A stretch of 36,412 nt of DNA, from the NCBI RefSeq assembly GCF_020404845.1, contig NZ_JAIOJZ010000063.1, positions 1-36,412 of the forward strand, read 5' to 3'. Positions 1-8,144 of this stretch are shown piece after piece; position 1 is the stretch's first letter, and each line of letters begins with the position of its first letter. Position numbers and translations under genes: made by a program. The notes under the pieces are model-generated. The model did no database searches. It was not told where the DNA came from and was given only the letters and a program-made list of their open reading frames with translations. Origin of the DNA: Streptomyces hyderabadensis (lineage in GTDB: Bacteria > Actinomycetota > Actinomycetes > Streptomycetales > Streptomycetaceae).

Positions 1-129
1 GGAGCTGCGGGCAGTCGTGCCGCTGGGGCGGCACGGGTGGGCGCAGCGGCACCCCGCAACGCCGGGCTGCGCTCCCCACCCCGCGGTCACACCCCGCGCC
101 GGGTCGCATTCGACGGGGGCGAGGGTCCG

Positions 130-152
130 CTGTCAGTGGGGGCGGTTACGGT
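130..152 (+). promoter_or_regulatory. PafBC / RecA-NDp-type promoter of radA, leaderless
   Basis: The sequence reads CTGTCAGTG (130-138), an 8-nt spacer, then TACGGT (147-152), and the radA ATG follows 6 nt later at 159. This matches the mycobacterial SOS-independent DNA-damage promoter consensus TTGTCRGTG-N8-TANNNT, which PafBC activates. Only the first T of the consensus is missing. The -10 to ATG distance implies transcription starts at or next to the A of ATG, so the mRNA would be leaderless; there is no Shine-Dalgarno sequence. The motif match is seen directly; PafBC control is inferred from it. The upstream 1-129 shows no gene I can support. Confidence 0.7.
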
Positions 153-158
153 TCGTGC

Positions 159-1568
159 ATGGCTGCCCGTACGAAGTCCGGCAAGGAACGGCCGTCCTAC
201 CGCTGCACCGAGTGCGGCTGGCAGACGGCCAAGTGGCTCGGCCGCTGCCCCGAATGCCAGGCATGGGGCACGGTCGAGGAGTACGGCGCGCCCGCCGTGC
301 GTACGACCACCCCGGGGCGCGTGACCACCTCCGCGGTGCCGATCGGGCAGGTCGACGGCCGGCAGGCGACCGCCCGTTCCACCGGTGTGCCCGAGCTGGA
401 CCGGGTGCTCGGGGGCGGGCTGGTGCCCGGGGCCGTGGTGCTGGTCGCCGGTGAGCCGGGCGTCGGGAAGTCCACGCTGCTGCTGGACGTGGCGGCCAAG
501 TCCGCGAGCGACGAGCACCGGACGCTGTACGTCACCGGTGAGGAGTCGGCCAGTCAGGTGCGGCTGCGGGCCGACCGGATCCATGCCATCGACGACCATC
601 TGTATCTCGCCGCCGAGACGGATCTCGCGGCGGTGCTCGGGCATCTGGACGCCGTGAAGCCGTCGCTGTTGATCCTGGACTCCGTGCAGACCGTCGCCTC
701 GCCCGAGATCGACGGCGCCCCGGGCGGCATGGCGCAGGTGCGGGAGGTGGCGGGGGCGCTGATCCGGGCCTCCAAGGAGCGTGGCATGTCCACGCTGCTG
801 GTGGGACACGTCACCAAGGACGGGGCCATCGCCGGCCCGCGGTTGCTCGAGCACCTCGTGGACGTCGTGCTGCATTTCGAGGGCGACCGGCATGCGCGGC
901 TGCGGCTGGTGCGGGGGGTGAAGAACCGGTACGGGACGACCGATGAGGTCGGCTGCTTCGAGCTGCACGACGAGGGGATCACGGGGCTCGCCGATCCCAG
1001 TGGGCTGTTCCTCACCCGGCGGGCCGAGCCGGTGCCCGGGACCTGTCTGACCGTCACCCTGGAGGGGCGCCGGCCGCTGGTCGCCGAGGTGCAGGCGCTG
1101 ACCGTGGACTCGCAGATTCCGTCGCCGCGGCGTACGACCTCGGGGCTGGAGACCTCGCGGGTGTCGATGATGCTGGCCGTGCTGGAGCAGCGCGGGCGCA
1201 TCAGTGCGCTGGGCAAGAGGGACATCTACAGTGCGACGGTGGGGGGTGTGAAGCTCTCCGAGCCGGCCGCCGATCTCGCGGTCGCGCTGGCCTTGGCGAG
1301 TGCGGCCAGTGACACTCCGCTGCCCAAGAACCTCGTCGCGATCGGTGAAGTGGGACTCGCGGGAGAGGTGAGGCGGGTCACGGGAGTGCAGCGCAGGCTC
1401 TCCGAGGCGCACCGGCTGGGCTTCACGCACGCCCTGGTACCGGCCGATCCGGGCCGGGTCCCCGACGGTATGAAGGTGCTGGAAGTCGCGGACATGGGGG
1501 ACGCCCTGCGGGTGCTTCCGCGCTCGCGTCGGCGAGAGGCCCCACGGGATGAGGAGCAGCGCCGGTAG
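159..1568 (+). CDS. radA: DNA repair protein RadA (Sms)
   Basis: RadA is a RecA-like ATPase that drives branch migration and processing of recombination intermediates in the cytoplasm. The 469-aa product has the expected layout: an N-terminal four-cysteine zinc finger (C16, C19, C30, C33), a RecA-type ATPase with Walker A GEPGVGKS at 98-105, the RadA-specific KNRYG motif at 255-259, and a C-terminal Lon-protease-like domain from about 290. Length is normal for the family (about 450-480 aa). The ATG at 159 has no ribosome binding site, but the promoter -10 lies 6 nt upstream, so a leaderless start fits. disA follows 81 bp downstream in the same direction, a pairing common in Gram-positive bacteria, so partial co-transcription is plausible. 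The PafBC-like promoter suggests DNA-damage induction. Confidence 0.97.
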   Translation: MAARTKSGKERPSYRCTECGWQTAKWLGRCPECQAWGTVEEYGAPAVRTTTPGRVTTSAVPIGQVDGRQATARSTGVPELDRVLGGGLVPGAVVLVAGEPGVGKSTLLLDVAAKSASDEHRTLYVTGEESASQVRLRADRIHAIDDHLYLAAETDLAAVLGHLDAVKPSLLILDSVQTVASPEIDGAPGGMAQVREVAGALIRASKERGMSTLLVGHVTKDGAIAGPRLLEHLVDVVLHFEGDRHARLRLVRGVKNRYGTTDEVGCFELHDEGITGLADPSGLFLTRRAEPVPGTCLTVTLEGRRPLVAEVQALTVDSQIPSPRRTTSGLETSRVSMMLAVLEQRGRISALGKRDIYSATVGGVKLSEPAADLAVALALASAASDTPLPKNLVAIGEVGLAGEVRRVTGVQRRLSEAHRLGFTHALVPADPGRVPDGMKVLEVADMGDALRVLPRSRRREAPRDEEQRR

Positions 1569-1649
1569 ACTTTGCCCTGGTCTCGCCCGTCCGTACGGCC
1601 GAATGTGCGACAGGGGAGCGCCAGAAGAACCTGCGACCGGAGGAGTGCA

Positions 1650-2774
1650 GTGGCAGCCAACGACCGGGCAGCAGCTCCCGGAAAGTCCGGTGGGAGTGCC
1701 GGTGCCGATGGTCTGATGCGCGCCTCACTGAGCGCCGTGGCGCCCGGCACGTCCCTGCGCGACGGCCTGGAGCGGGTGCTGCGCGGCAACACCGGCGGTC
1801 TGATCGTGCTGGGTTCCGACAAGACCGTCGAGCAGATGTGCACGGGCGGTTTCGTGCTGGACGTCGAGTTCACCGCGACCCGGCTGCGGGAGCTGTGCAA
1901 GCTCGACGGCGGCATCGTGCTGTCGTCCGACCTGTCGAAGATCCTGCGGGCGGGGGTGCAGCTGCTTCCGGATCCGACCATTCCGACGGAGGAGACCGGT
2001 ACCCGGCACCGCACTGCCGACCGGGTCAGCAAGCAGGTCGGTTTTCCCGTGGTGTCGGTTTCGCAGTCGATGCGGCTGATCGCGTTGTACGTGGACGGGC
2101 AGCGGCGGGTGCTGGAGGATTCGGCCGCGATCCTGTCCCGGGCCAATCAGGCGCTGGCGACCCTGGAGCGGTACAAGCTGCGGCTCGACGAGGTCGCGGG
2201 CACGCTGTCGGCCCTGGAGATCGAGGACCTGGTGACGGTGCGGGACGTCTCGGCGGTCGCGCAGCGGCTGGAGATGGTGCGCCGGATCGCCACCGAGATC
2301 GCCGAGTACGTGGTGGAGCTGGGGACGGACGGGCGGCTGCTCGCCCTGCAGTTGGACGAGTTGATCGCCGGGGTGGAGCCGGAGCGCGAGCTGGTCGTGC
2401 GGGACTACGTGCCCGAGCCGACCGCGAAGCGGTCCCGCACGGTCGAGGAGGCGCTCGCCGAGCTGGACAAGCTCAGCCATGCCGAGCTGCTGGAACTGTC
2501 CACGGTGGCGCGGGCGTTGGGGTACACCGGGTCGCCCGAGACGCTGGACTCGGCGGTGTCGCCGCGCGGGTTCCGGCTGCTGGCCAAGGTGCCGCGGCTG
2601 CCGGGCGCGATCATCGACCGGCTGGTGGAGCACTTCGGCGGACTGCAGAAGCTGCTCGCCGCCAGTGTCGACGACCTCCAGACGGTGGACGGCGTCGGCG
2701 AGGCGCGGGCGCGCAGTGTCCGGGAGGGGCTGTCGCGGCTGGCCGAGTCGTCGATCCTGGAGCGTTACGTCTGA
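1650..2774 (+). CDS. disA: DNA integrity scanning protein / diadenylate cyclase DisA
   Basis: DisA condenses two ATP to cyclic di-AMP and is inhibited when its DNA-binding domain meets branched DNA. The 374-aa product has an N-terminal DAC domain (about 25-145) with the catalytic Asp at D86 and the RHRTA nucleotide motif at 119-123, a linker helical region, and a C-terminal helix-hairpin-helix domain ending in a DGVGEARARSV-type HhH. The GTG at 1650 is chosen because a GGAGGAG-type ribosome binding site lies just upstream; the frame is open back to 1572 but without a better start. Oddity: the family DGA motif reads DGG at 86-88. Its stop is 11 bp from the convergent gene at 2786-3622. Confidence 0.96.
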   Translation: MAANDRAAAPGKSGGSAGADGLMRASLSAVAPGTSLRDGLERVLRGNTGGLIVLGSDKTVEQMCTGGFVLDVEFTATRLRELCKLDGGIVLSSDLSKILRAGVQLLPDPTIPTEETGTRHRTADRVSKQVGFPVVSVSQSMRLIALYVDGQRRVLEDSAAILSRANQALATLERYKLRLDEVAGTLSALEIEDLVTVRDVSAVAQRLEMVRRIATEIAEYVVELGTDGRLLALQLDELIAGVEPERELVVRDYVPEPTAKRSRTVEEALAELDKLSHAELLELSTVARALGYTGSPETLDSAVSPRGFRLLAKVPRLPGAIIDRLVEHFGGLQKLLAASVDDLQTVDGVGEARARSVREGLSRLAESSILERYV

Positions 2775-2785
2775 CCTGCGGGGTG

Positions 2786-3622
2786 TCAGTCGTTCTTGAG
2801 GACGAAGGACGTCTGCACCTTCTCGAAGCCGGGTGCCTTGGCCTCCACCAGGTAGGTGCCCGCCTTGGCGGAGCCCGCGGGCGGCGTCCCGCACTCGGGG
2901 GCGCTGGGCTTGCGGTCCCACTTGACGGTGTAGGTGATGTTGCTGCCGGCCGCCACCCGGTAGCGCAGGCTGCCCGCGCCCTCAACGCAGTCGTCCGAGG
3001 CCCAGTAGGCGTCGTCGCCGTCGGCCGGGGTGATGGTGAACACCGCGTGCTCCGGGCCGAGATCGACCTTGCAGTCGCTGCCGGAGGTGTTGCGCGCGGT
3101 CAGTTCGAAGGCGGGGGTCTGCCCGGGCGAGTAGCTGTTGCGGACGCTGCGCAGGCTCAGCTTCACGTCGCCCGGGGCGCAGTTGGGCAGGGCCGAGCCG
3201 GCCGGCAGCGCGTCGCCCGTGCCGACGCCCGTCACCGAACCGCCGCCCGCGGACCCCTCGCCGCCGCCCGAGCCGTCGCCGCCGGACTCACCACCGCCGG
3301 AGCCGGATCCCGTACCCGAGCCGTCGCCGCCCGAAGTCGAGCCGGAACCCGAGCCGTTGGAGTCCCCGCTTCCCGACTCGTCGCGTCCGCCCGGGGCCTG
3401 GCTGATCGCCGGGCCGGAGCCCGAGGGACCCGGAGTGATGGACGGTGCCGGGTTCTTGCCGTCGGCCCCGTCCTTGCGGCCGTCGCCGCCGTCGCCGCCG
3501 CCGGAGACCACGATCCAGGTGATCAATAGCGCCAACAGGGCGAAAAGCGACAGCAGTACGGCCCTCCGTCGCCAGTAGATGGAGGAGGGAAGCGGCCCGA
3601 CCGGATTGCGCAGAGATCCCAC
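2786..3622 (-). CDS. Membrane-anchored extracytoplasmic protein with Ser/Gly-rich linker
   Basis: A 278-aa protein of unknown function. It has a short positively charged N-terminus, one transmembrane segment at about 22-43 and no lipobox, so it should be anchored with its C-terminus outside the cell. Residues 45-135 are a disordered Gly/Ser/Pro-rich wall-spanning linker. The C-terminal 140 residues look like a compact beta-sandwich domain with conserved-looking cysteines (CAPGDV, SDCKVD, DDCVEG, PECGTP) that could form two disulphides. The architecture is common in actinobacterial surface proteins; I cannot name the family. Start is GTG at 3622. It is transcribed toward disA with an 11-bp convergent gap, too short for separate terminators. 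GC-rich linker repeats create the overlapping shadow frames. Confidence 0.85.
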   Translation of the reverse strand: MGSLRNPVGPLPSSIYWRRRAVLLSLFALLALLITWIVVSGGGDGGDGRKDGADGKNPAPSITPGPSGSGPAISQAPGGRDESGSGDSNGSGSGSTSGGDGSGTGSGSGGGESGGDGSGGGEGSAGGGSVTGVGTGDALPAGSALPNCAPGDVKLSLRSVRNSYSPGQTPAFELTARNTSGSDCKVDLGPEHAVFTITPADGDDAYWASDDCVEGAGSLRYRVAAGSNITYTVKWDRKPSAPECGTPPAGSAKAGTYLVEAKAPGFEKVQTSFVLKND

Positions 3623-3782
3623 GGCGCAAACTGTACGAGAGATCGGCGCGTTCCCTTGTCACACCCGCCGTTGAGACCCGCAACTTTTACGGATCATCAT
3701 CCCGGAGACCGGTCCCCGCCCCTGCCGATCGTCAGGAGAACCACGTGTCGATCGCAGGGTGTGACCGTATCGGGCGTCCGCC

Positions 3783-3788
3783 TACCGT
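3783..3788 (+). promoter_or_regulatory. Candidate -10 element, near-leaderless PAP2 gene
   Basis: TACCGT ends 8 nt before the ATG at 3797, and a GTGACC hexamer at 3761-3766 sits 16 nt upstream of it as a possible -35. No ribosome binding site precedes the ATG, so a leaderless or near-leaderless transcript is likely. Confidence 0.4.
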
Positions 3789-3796
3789 CCGTGAGC

Positions 3797-4450
3797 ATGA
3801 CTTTCACAGATGACGAGCTGTACCGCGACATCACCGGCTTCGCCGGGGACAGCCCGGGGTGGGTGCGCGGGACGATGGAGGTGTGGACCGAGGCGGGGCT
3901 CCTGGTCTTCGGCGCGCTGTTCGTCCTGGCGTGGTGGCGCGCGCGGCGCGGTGACACCCGGGCGTTCGCCATAGCGGTCCTTGCACCTCTGGCCACGGCT
4001 TTGGCCTATGTGTGCAGTGAGCTGCTCAAGTCCGGCTTCACGGAGGAACGTCCCTGCCGGGCGGTCTCCGGAGCGGCGGCCTCCCTGGTGGAGTGTCCGC
4101 CGACCGGCGACTGGTCCTTCCCCAGCAACCACGCGACGATCGCGGGGGCTTCGGCCGTCGCCCTGCTGCTGGTCCGGCGCGCGCTGGTGCTGCTGACGGC
4201 GCCGCTCGCGCTGTTGATGGCCTTCTCCCGGGTCTTCGTCGGCGTCCACTACCCGCACGACGTCGCCGCCGGTCTGCTGCTGGGCGCCGTCGTCGCCGTG
4301 CTGGCCGTGCGGCTGGGCACGGGCGCGGTGACGCGGCTGGCCGGGGCGATGCGGGGGTCCGAGGCGGCCCTGGCCCGGTGGTTGAGCGGGCCAGGACCGG
4401 CCGCCGTCGTCCCCGCGGCCCCGTACGTCCCCTCGCACCGGCGCCGTTGA
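3797..4450 (+). CDS. PAP2-family membrane phosphatase
   Basis: Integral membrane phosphatase of the type-2 phosphatidic acid phosphatase superfamily, acting on phospholipid or isoprenoid pyrophosphate substrates such as undecaprenyl pyrophosphate or phosphatidate; the substrate cannot be told from sequence. The 217-aa product shows the three catalytic signatures in order: KSGFTEERP (K-x6-RP), SFPSNH (PSGH-like) and SRVFVGVHYPHD (SR-x5-H-x3-D). About five or six hydrophobic segments surround them and the tail is short and basic. I chose ATG 3797; an in-frame GTG at 3791 is an alternative. It is transcribed away from the neighbouring membrane-anchored protein and converges on the two-component pair with an 18-bp gap. 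Confidence 0.93.
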   Translation: MTFTDDELYRDITGFAGDSPGWVRGTMEVWTEAGLLVFGALFVLAWWRARRGDTRAFAIAVLAPLATALAYVCSELLKSGFTEERPCRAVSGAAASLVECPPTGDWSFPSNHATIAGASAVALLLVRRALVLLTAPLALLMAFSRVFVGVHYPHDVAAGLLLGAVVAVLAVRLGTGAVTRLAGAMRGSEAALARWLSGPGPAAVVPAAPYVPSHRRR

Positions 4451-4468
4451 CCTGCCCGCGGTCCTCGC

Positions 4469-5140
4469 TCAGACGTCCGTCTCGACCAGGCCCGCCTCGT
4501 ACGCGACGATCGCCGCCTGTACCCGGTTGCGCACCTCAAGCCGGTCCAGGACCGCGCTGACGTACGCCTTCACGGTGCCCTCGACCAGGTGCAGCCGGGC
4601 GGCGATCTCCGGGTTGGACAGGCCCGCCCCCACCAGGCCGAGGACCTCGCGCTCCCGGGGGCTCAGCCGTCCCACCCGCAGCCGGGCGCGCTCCTCGCGG
4701 GCGAGGCGGCCGCCGCCGGCGCCCCTGCCGAGGTCCTCGACGACGTAGCGGGCGACCTTCGGGGAGAGGAAGGCGGCTCCCTCGGCGACGGCCCGTACCC
4801 CGGCCATCAGTTCGTAGGGGTCACCGGACTTGAGCAGGAAGCCGGTGGCACCGGCGGACAGGGCGCGGCTGACGTAGGCCTGTTCGGAGAAGGTGGTGAG
4901 CATGGCGACCGCGGTCCGCGGGGTGGCCCGCCGGATCTCGGCCGCCGCGGCGATGCCGTCCAGGCGGGGCATGCGGATGTCCAGCAGGGCCACGTCGGGG
5001 CGGTGCGCCAGGGCCAGTTCGACCGCCTCGCGGCCGTCGCCCGCCTCGGCGACGACCTCGCTCTCGCCGCCGCTCGCCAGGATGGCGCGCACCCCGGCCC
5101 GCACCATCGCCTCGTCGTCGGCCAGCAGGACCCGGATCAC
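4469..5140 (-). CDS. NarL/FixJ-family response regulator
   Basis: A 223-aa two-component response regulator. The receiver domain (1-120) has the acidic pocket D8/D9, the phospho-acceptor D54 in LLDIRMP, T82/T83 and K104. A LuxR-type helix-turn-helix follows at about 158-215 (LSPREREVLGLVGAGLSNPE). It should bind DNA after phosphorylation by the adjacent kinase. The GTG start at 5140 overlaps the kinase stop codon, giving a GTGA junction and implying translational coupling. The frame stays open far upstream, but that stretch is antisense-type shadow coding through the kinase gene. Target genes are not evident; transcription runs away from mutY. Confidence 0.95.
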   Translation of the reverse strand: MIRVLLADDEAMVRAGVRAILASGGESEVVAEAGDGREAVELALAHRPDVALLDIRMPRLDGIAAAAEIRRATPRTAVAMLTTFSEQAYVSRALSAGATGFLLKSGDPYELMAGVRAVAEGAAFLSPKVARYVVEDLGRGAGGGRLAREERARLRVGRLSPREREVLGLVGAGLSNPEIAARLHLVEGTVKAYVSAVLDRLEVRNRVQAAIVAYEAGLVETDV

Positions 5141-7098
5141 CGCGCGGTCCCCTCGTCGTCCCCGAGCCGTCCGGCGCCGGGCACGACGTCCTTGGCGACC
5201 AGGCTCCCCCGCGCGTCGAAGCAGAGGCGGAAGTGGTCGACGGAGACGAGGAGTTCGCCGCCGGCCCGGTAGTAGCGGCAGTCGGCGCCCTTCGGCGGCG
5301 CCGGGGCGCGGTCGGTCGGCGGGTCGTGGGCCTCCCGGTCCGGCAGCACGGCGGCGACCTCGTCGTACGGCGTGCCCGGGCGCAGTTGCGCGTAGGCGCT
5401 CGGGGTGAGCACCGAGTGGGTCTCGGTGTACGCGTACCAGGCGAACGCCGCGCCGACCAGGACGAGTCCCGCACCGGCCGCGGCGCCCAGACCGAGGGCG
5501 ACCCGGCGGCGGGCCCGGGTGAACGGGGCGGCGGGCGCGAGCGGGGCGGCCGGGGCGTCGGGAGCGGCCTGGGGGACGGCTCCGGGCCGGTCGGCCGGGA
5601 CGTACGCGCGGACGCGGAAACCCGCCCCGTGCGGGCCCGCCCGGAAGTCGCCGCCGACCGAGGCCACGGCGGCGCGCAGCCCCAGCAGGCCGGTGCCGCC
5701 GCCCGCCGAGCGGGAACCGGGCCCGGTGGGCCGGTCGTTGGTGACGGTGACCGTCGTGCCGGACGGCTGCCCGGCGACCGCCACGACGACGGGGGCGCCC
5801 GGCGCGTGCCGGGCCGCGTTGGTCAGCGCCTCGCGCACGATGCGGTGCAGCAGCCGGTCGCCGAGGGAGCCGGGTTCCGGGCGGAGGGGCGCGGTGTTCC
5901 GGGGCTCCCAGCGCACGGGGAGCCCCGACTCGGCGGCCCGGGCGACGAGTTCCTCGACGCTCTCGCCCGCCGGGGCGAGCGGGACGGGCTCGTCGTCCTC
6001 GCGCAGGACGCCGATGATGCGGTGCAGGTGGTCGGTGGCGTCGGCGGCCGCGGCCCGCAGGTCCGCCGCGGCGGCCCGATGCTCGGCGGCGAGCCCGGGG
6101 GCGACCTGGAGGGCACCCGCGCGCAGGGCGAGCAGGCTCAGCTCGTGGCCCAGCGAGTCGTGCATGTCCTGGGCGATGCGGGACCGTTCGCGCAGTCTGG
6201 CCCGCTCCTCGGCGTGCCGCTGCCGCTCCTCCAGCCGGGCCGCCCTGAGCCAGCCGGCCTCGGCGAGCACCCGGCTCTGCCGCCAGTAGCGTCCGACCAG
6301 CCAGGGGAAGACGCTGCCGAAGAGCAGGGTGCCGGTCAGCACGAAAGCCTCGGGCGCCGGGTCCGCGCCGGCCAGCACGATGCGCGCGGCGCCCGCGGCA
6401 GCGACGCCCGTGAAGGCGGCGAGGGCCGGGTGCGGCCGCGGCATGCGCAGGCCGAGCAGCAGGGCGAGGACGCCGAGGGCGGGGCCGTAGGAGACGCTGA
6501 ACAGGGCGGGTGCGGTGGCCAGTCCGAGCCCGGCGGTCAGGGCGTACGCGACGAGCGGCTGCCGCCGGGCGACGGCGACGGCGGCGGCGAGCACCGCCAG
6601 ACCGGCCAGTTGCTGCCACGGCGGGCGCGGTTCGTTCATGCCGAGGCGGTCCGCGGTGAGCGCGGGCAGCGCGAGCGCGCCCCAGAGGAGGACCCCTTTC
6701 CCCAACCGCGCACCGATCCGCTCCGGAAACGCTCCCGGGGGTCCTCCCCCAAGCCCTCCCCCGGGTCCGGCCTCACGGGGTGCGGCCTCGCGGGGTCCGG
6801 CCTGGCCGGGGGCGGCCTCGCCGGGGGCGGGGTCGTCGAGGGCCGTCCCGGTGGGCGCGAGGTCGTCGAGGGCAGACCCGGCGGCGGCCGGGGCGTCGAA
6901 GGCAGACCCGGTAGGCGCAGGATCGACGAAGGCAGACCCGGTGGCCGCCCGGACGCCGGAGGCAGACCTGGCGGCGGTCGGATCGCCGAAGGCAGACCCG
7001 GTGGGCGCGGGATCGACGGAGGCTGGCCCGGTGGCGGCCGGATCGACGGAGGCAGACCCGGTGGCGGTCGGGGCGTCGGTCGGGCGGGTGGGGCGCAT
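5137..7098 (-). CDS. Two-component sensor histidine kinase with repeat N-terminus and extra C-terminal extracytoplasmic domain
   Basis: A 653-aa kinase partnered with the downstream NarL-type regulator. Residues 7-86 are eight decapeptide repeats of the type D-P-A-P-T-G-S-A-F-x, followed by a Gly/Pro linker. Hydrophobic segments at about 133-270 form the membrane domain. The HisKA_3 box RIAQDMHDSLGHEL places the phospho-His at H313, and the HATPase_c domain runs about 412-500 with EALTNAARH (N box) and GGGTGLLGLR. Unusually, a further transmembrane segment (about 532-556) and a roughly 95-aa domain with two cysteines follow the ATPase. That tail contains a segment reading LRPGTPYDEVAAVL, reminiscent of BamE/BLIP-like folds. 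ATG 7098 is the annotated start; a later start near residue 154 would remove the repeats and the first membrane segment, so I favour the long form. Confidence 0.88.
   Translation of the reverse strand: MRPTRPTDAPTATGSASVDPAATGPASVDPAPTGSAFGDPTAARSASGVRAATGSAFVDPAPTGSAFDAPAAAGSALDDLAPTGTALDDPAPGEAAPGQAGPREAAPREAGPGGGLGGGPPGAFPERIGARLGKGVLLWGALALPALTADRLGMNEPRPPWQQLAGLAVLAAAVAVARRQPLVAYALTAGLGLATAPALFSVSYGPALGVLALLLGLRMPRPHPALAAFTGVAAAGAARIVLAGADPAPEAFVLTGTLLFGSVFPWLVGRYWRQSRVLAEAGWLRAARLEERQRHAEERARLRERSRIAQDMHDSLGHELSLLALRAGALQVAPGLAAEHRAAAADLRAAAADATDHLHRIIGVLREDDEPVPLAPAGESVEELVARAAESGLPVRWEPRNTAPLRPEPGSLGDRLLHRIVREALTNAARHAPGAPVVVAVAGQPSGTTVTVTNDRPTGPGSRSAGGGTGLLGLRAAVASVGGDFRAGPHGAGFRVRAYVPADRPGAVPQAAPDAPAAPLAPAAPFTRARRRVALGLGAAAGAGLVLVGAAFAWYAYTETHSVLTPSAYAQLRPGTPYDEVAAVLPDREAHDPPTDRAPAPPKGADCRYYRAGGELLVSVDHFRLCFDARGSLVAKDVVPGAGRLGDDEGTAR
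6841..7080 (-). repeat. Eight tandem 30-bp repeats inside the kinase gene
   Basis: Eight contiguous 30-bp units begin at 6841, 6871, 6901, 6931, 6961, 6991, 7021 and 7051. Most start with GGCAGACCCGG on the plus strand and end with a GATCGACGGA-like block. No insertions break the register, so each unit encodes exactly ten residues of the kinase N-terminus. Variation is mostly point substitution, sometimes shared between non-adjacent units. There are no unique spacers, so this is a coding minisatellite and not a CRISPR array. Confidence 0.95.
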
Positions 7099-7217
7099 GG
7101 CGTCGACGCTACAAGCGGGGGTGCCGCGCGCGCCCCTGGCGATCGTCAGGTGTTCCGGTCGCCACCGGGTGGCGGTGTTCCCGTGCGGCGGTCCTCCCGT
7201 GGCAGGATCGGAGGGTC

Positions 7218-8144
7218 ATGACTGCGCCCACGAAGCCCTCGCCAGGCGGACCCTCCGACCCCGCCGCGTCCGGTGTGCCGCTGCACGCCCCCGTCATCGA
7301 CTGGTTCGACGAGCACGCCCGCGATCTGCCGTGGCGGCGCCCCGAGGCCGGTGCCTGGGGCGTGATGGTCAGCGAGTTCATGCTCCAACAGACCCCGGTC
7401 AGCCGCGTCCAGCCCGTGTACGAGCAGTGGCTGGCCCGCTGGCCGCGCCCCGCCGACCTCGCCGCCGAGGCGCCCGGCGAGGCCGTGCGCGCCTGGGGGC
7501 GGCTCGGCTACCCGCGCCGTGCCCTGCGGCTGCACGGCGCCGCCGCGGCCATAACGGAACGGCACGGCGGTGACGTACCCGCCGACCACGCCCAGCTGCT
7601 GGCGCTGCCCGGCATCGGCGAGTACACGGCCGCGGCGGTCGCCTCTTTCGCCTACGGCCAGCGGCACGCCGTACTGGACACCAACGTCCGCCGGGTCCTC
7701 GCCCGCGCGGTCACCGGCGTGCAGTACCCGCCGAACGCCACCACCGCCGCCGAGCGAAAGCTGGCCCGGGCGCTGCTGCCCGACGAGGAGGCGAGCGCCG
7801 CCCGCTGGGCCGCCGCCTCGATGGAGCTGGGCGCGCTGGTCTGCACCGCGAAGAACGAGTCCTGCCACCGCTGCCCGATCGCGGCCCGGTGCGCCTGGCG
7901 GCTGGCCGGCAAGCCCGCCCACGACGGTCCGCCGCGGCGCGGGCAGACGTACGCGGGCACCGACCGGCAGGTGCGCGGGCGGCTGCTCGCCGTGCTGCGG
8001 GACGCGGCCGGGCCGGTGCCGCAGGCGGCCCTCGACCAGGTGTGGCAGGAGCCGGTCCAGCGGGCCCGCGCCCTGGACGGGCTGGTCGCCGACGGTCTGG
8101 TGGAGCCGCTGGCGGACGGGTTGTACCGGCTGCCGCTGAGCTGA
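7218..8144 (+). CDS. mutY: A/G-specific adenine DNA glycosylase MutY
   Basis: MutY removes adenine mispaired with 8-oxoguanine and prevents G:C to T:A transversions. The 308-aa product has the HhH-GPD fold: the catalytic Glu region SEFMLQQTPVSRV, the helix-hairpin-helix LPGIGEYTAAAVASFA and the catalytic Asp in AVLDTNVRRVL. A [4Fe-4S] cluster motif C-x6-C-x2-C-x5-C (CTAKNESCHRCPIAARC) follows. The C-terminus (about 240-308) looks like a short winged-helix module rather than the NUDIX-like 8-oxoG recognition domain of longer MutY proteins, which is usual in actinobacteria. ATG 7218 has GGAGG 4-9 nt upstream. It is divergent from the kinase gene with a 119-bp gap. Confidence 0.95.
   Translation: MTAPTKPSPGGPSDPAASGVPLHAPVIDWFDEHARDLPWRRPEAGAWGVMVSEFMLQQTPVSRVQPVYEQWLARWPRPADLAAEAPGEAVRAWGRLGYPRRALRLHGAAAAITERHGGDVPADHAQLLALPGIGEYTAAAVASFAYGQRHAVLDTNVRRVLARAVTGVQYPPNATTAAERKLARALLPDEEASAARWAAASMELGALVCTAKNESCHRCPIAARCAWRLAGKPAHDGPPRRGQTYAGTDRQVRGRLLAVLRDAAGPVPQAALDQVWQEPVQRARALDGLVADGLVEPLADGLYRLPLS

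Noticed and set aside
87..1430. Minus-strand 447-codon frame opposite radA
   Set aside because: Antisense shadow of radA with no motifs.
5141..6619. Upstream extension of the NarL-type regulator frame
   Set aside because: It overlaps the kinase gene; the protein is Arg/Pro-rich there and a GTG overlapping the kinase stop gives a normal receiver start.
6841..7080. Regular 30-bp repeats resembling a CRISPR array
   Set aside because: Units are contiguous with no unique spacers, vary by substitution, lie in frame inside a kinase gene, and no cas genes are near.
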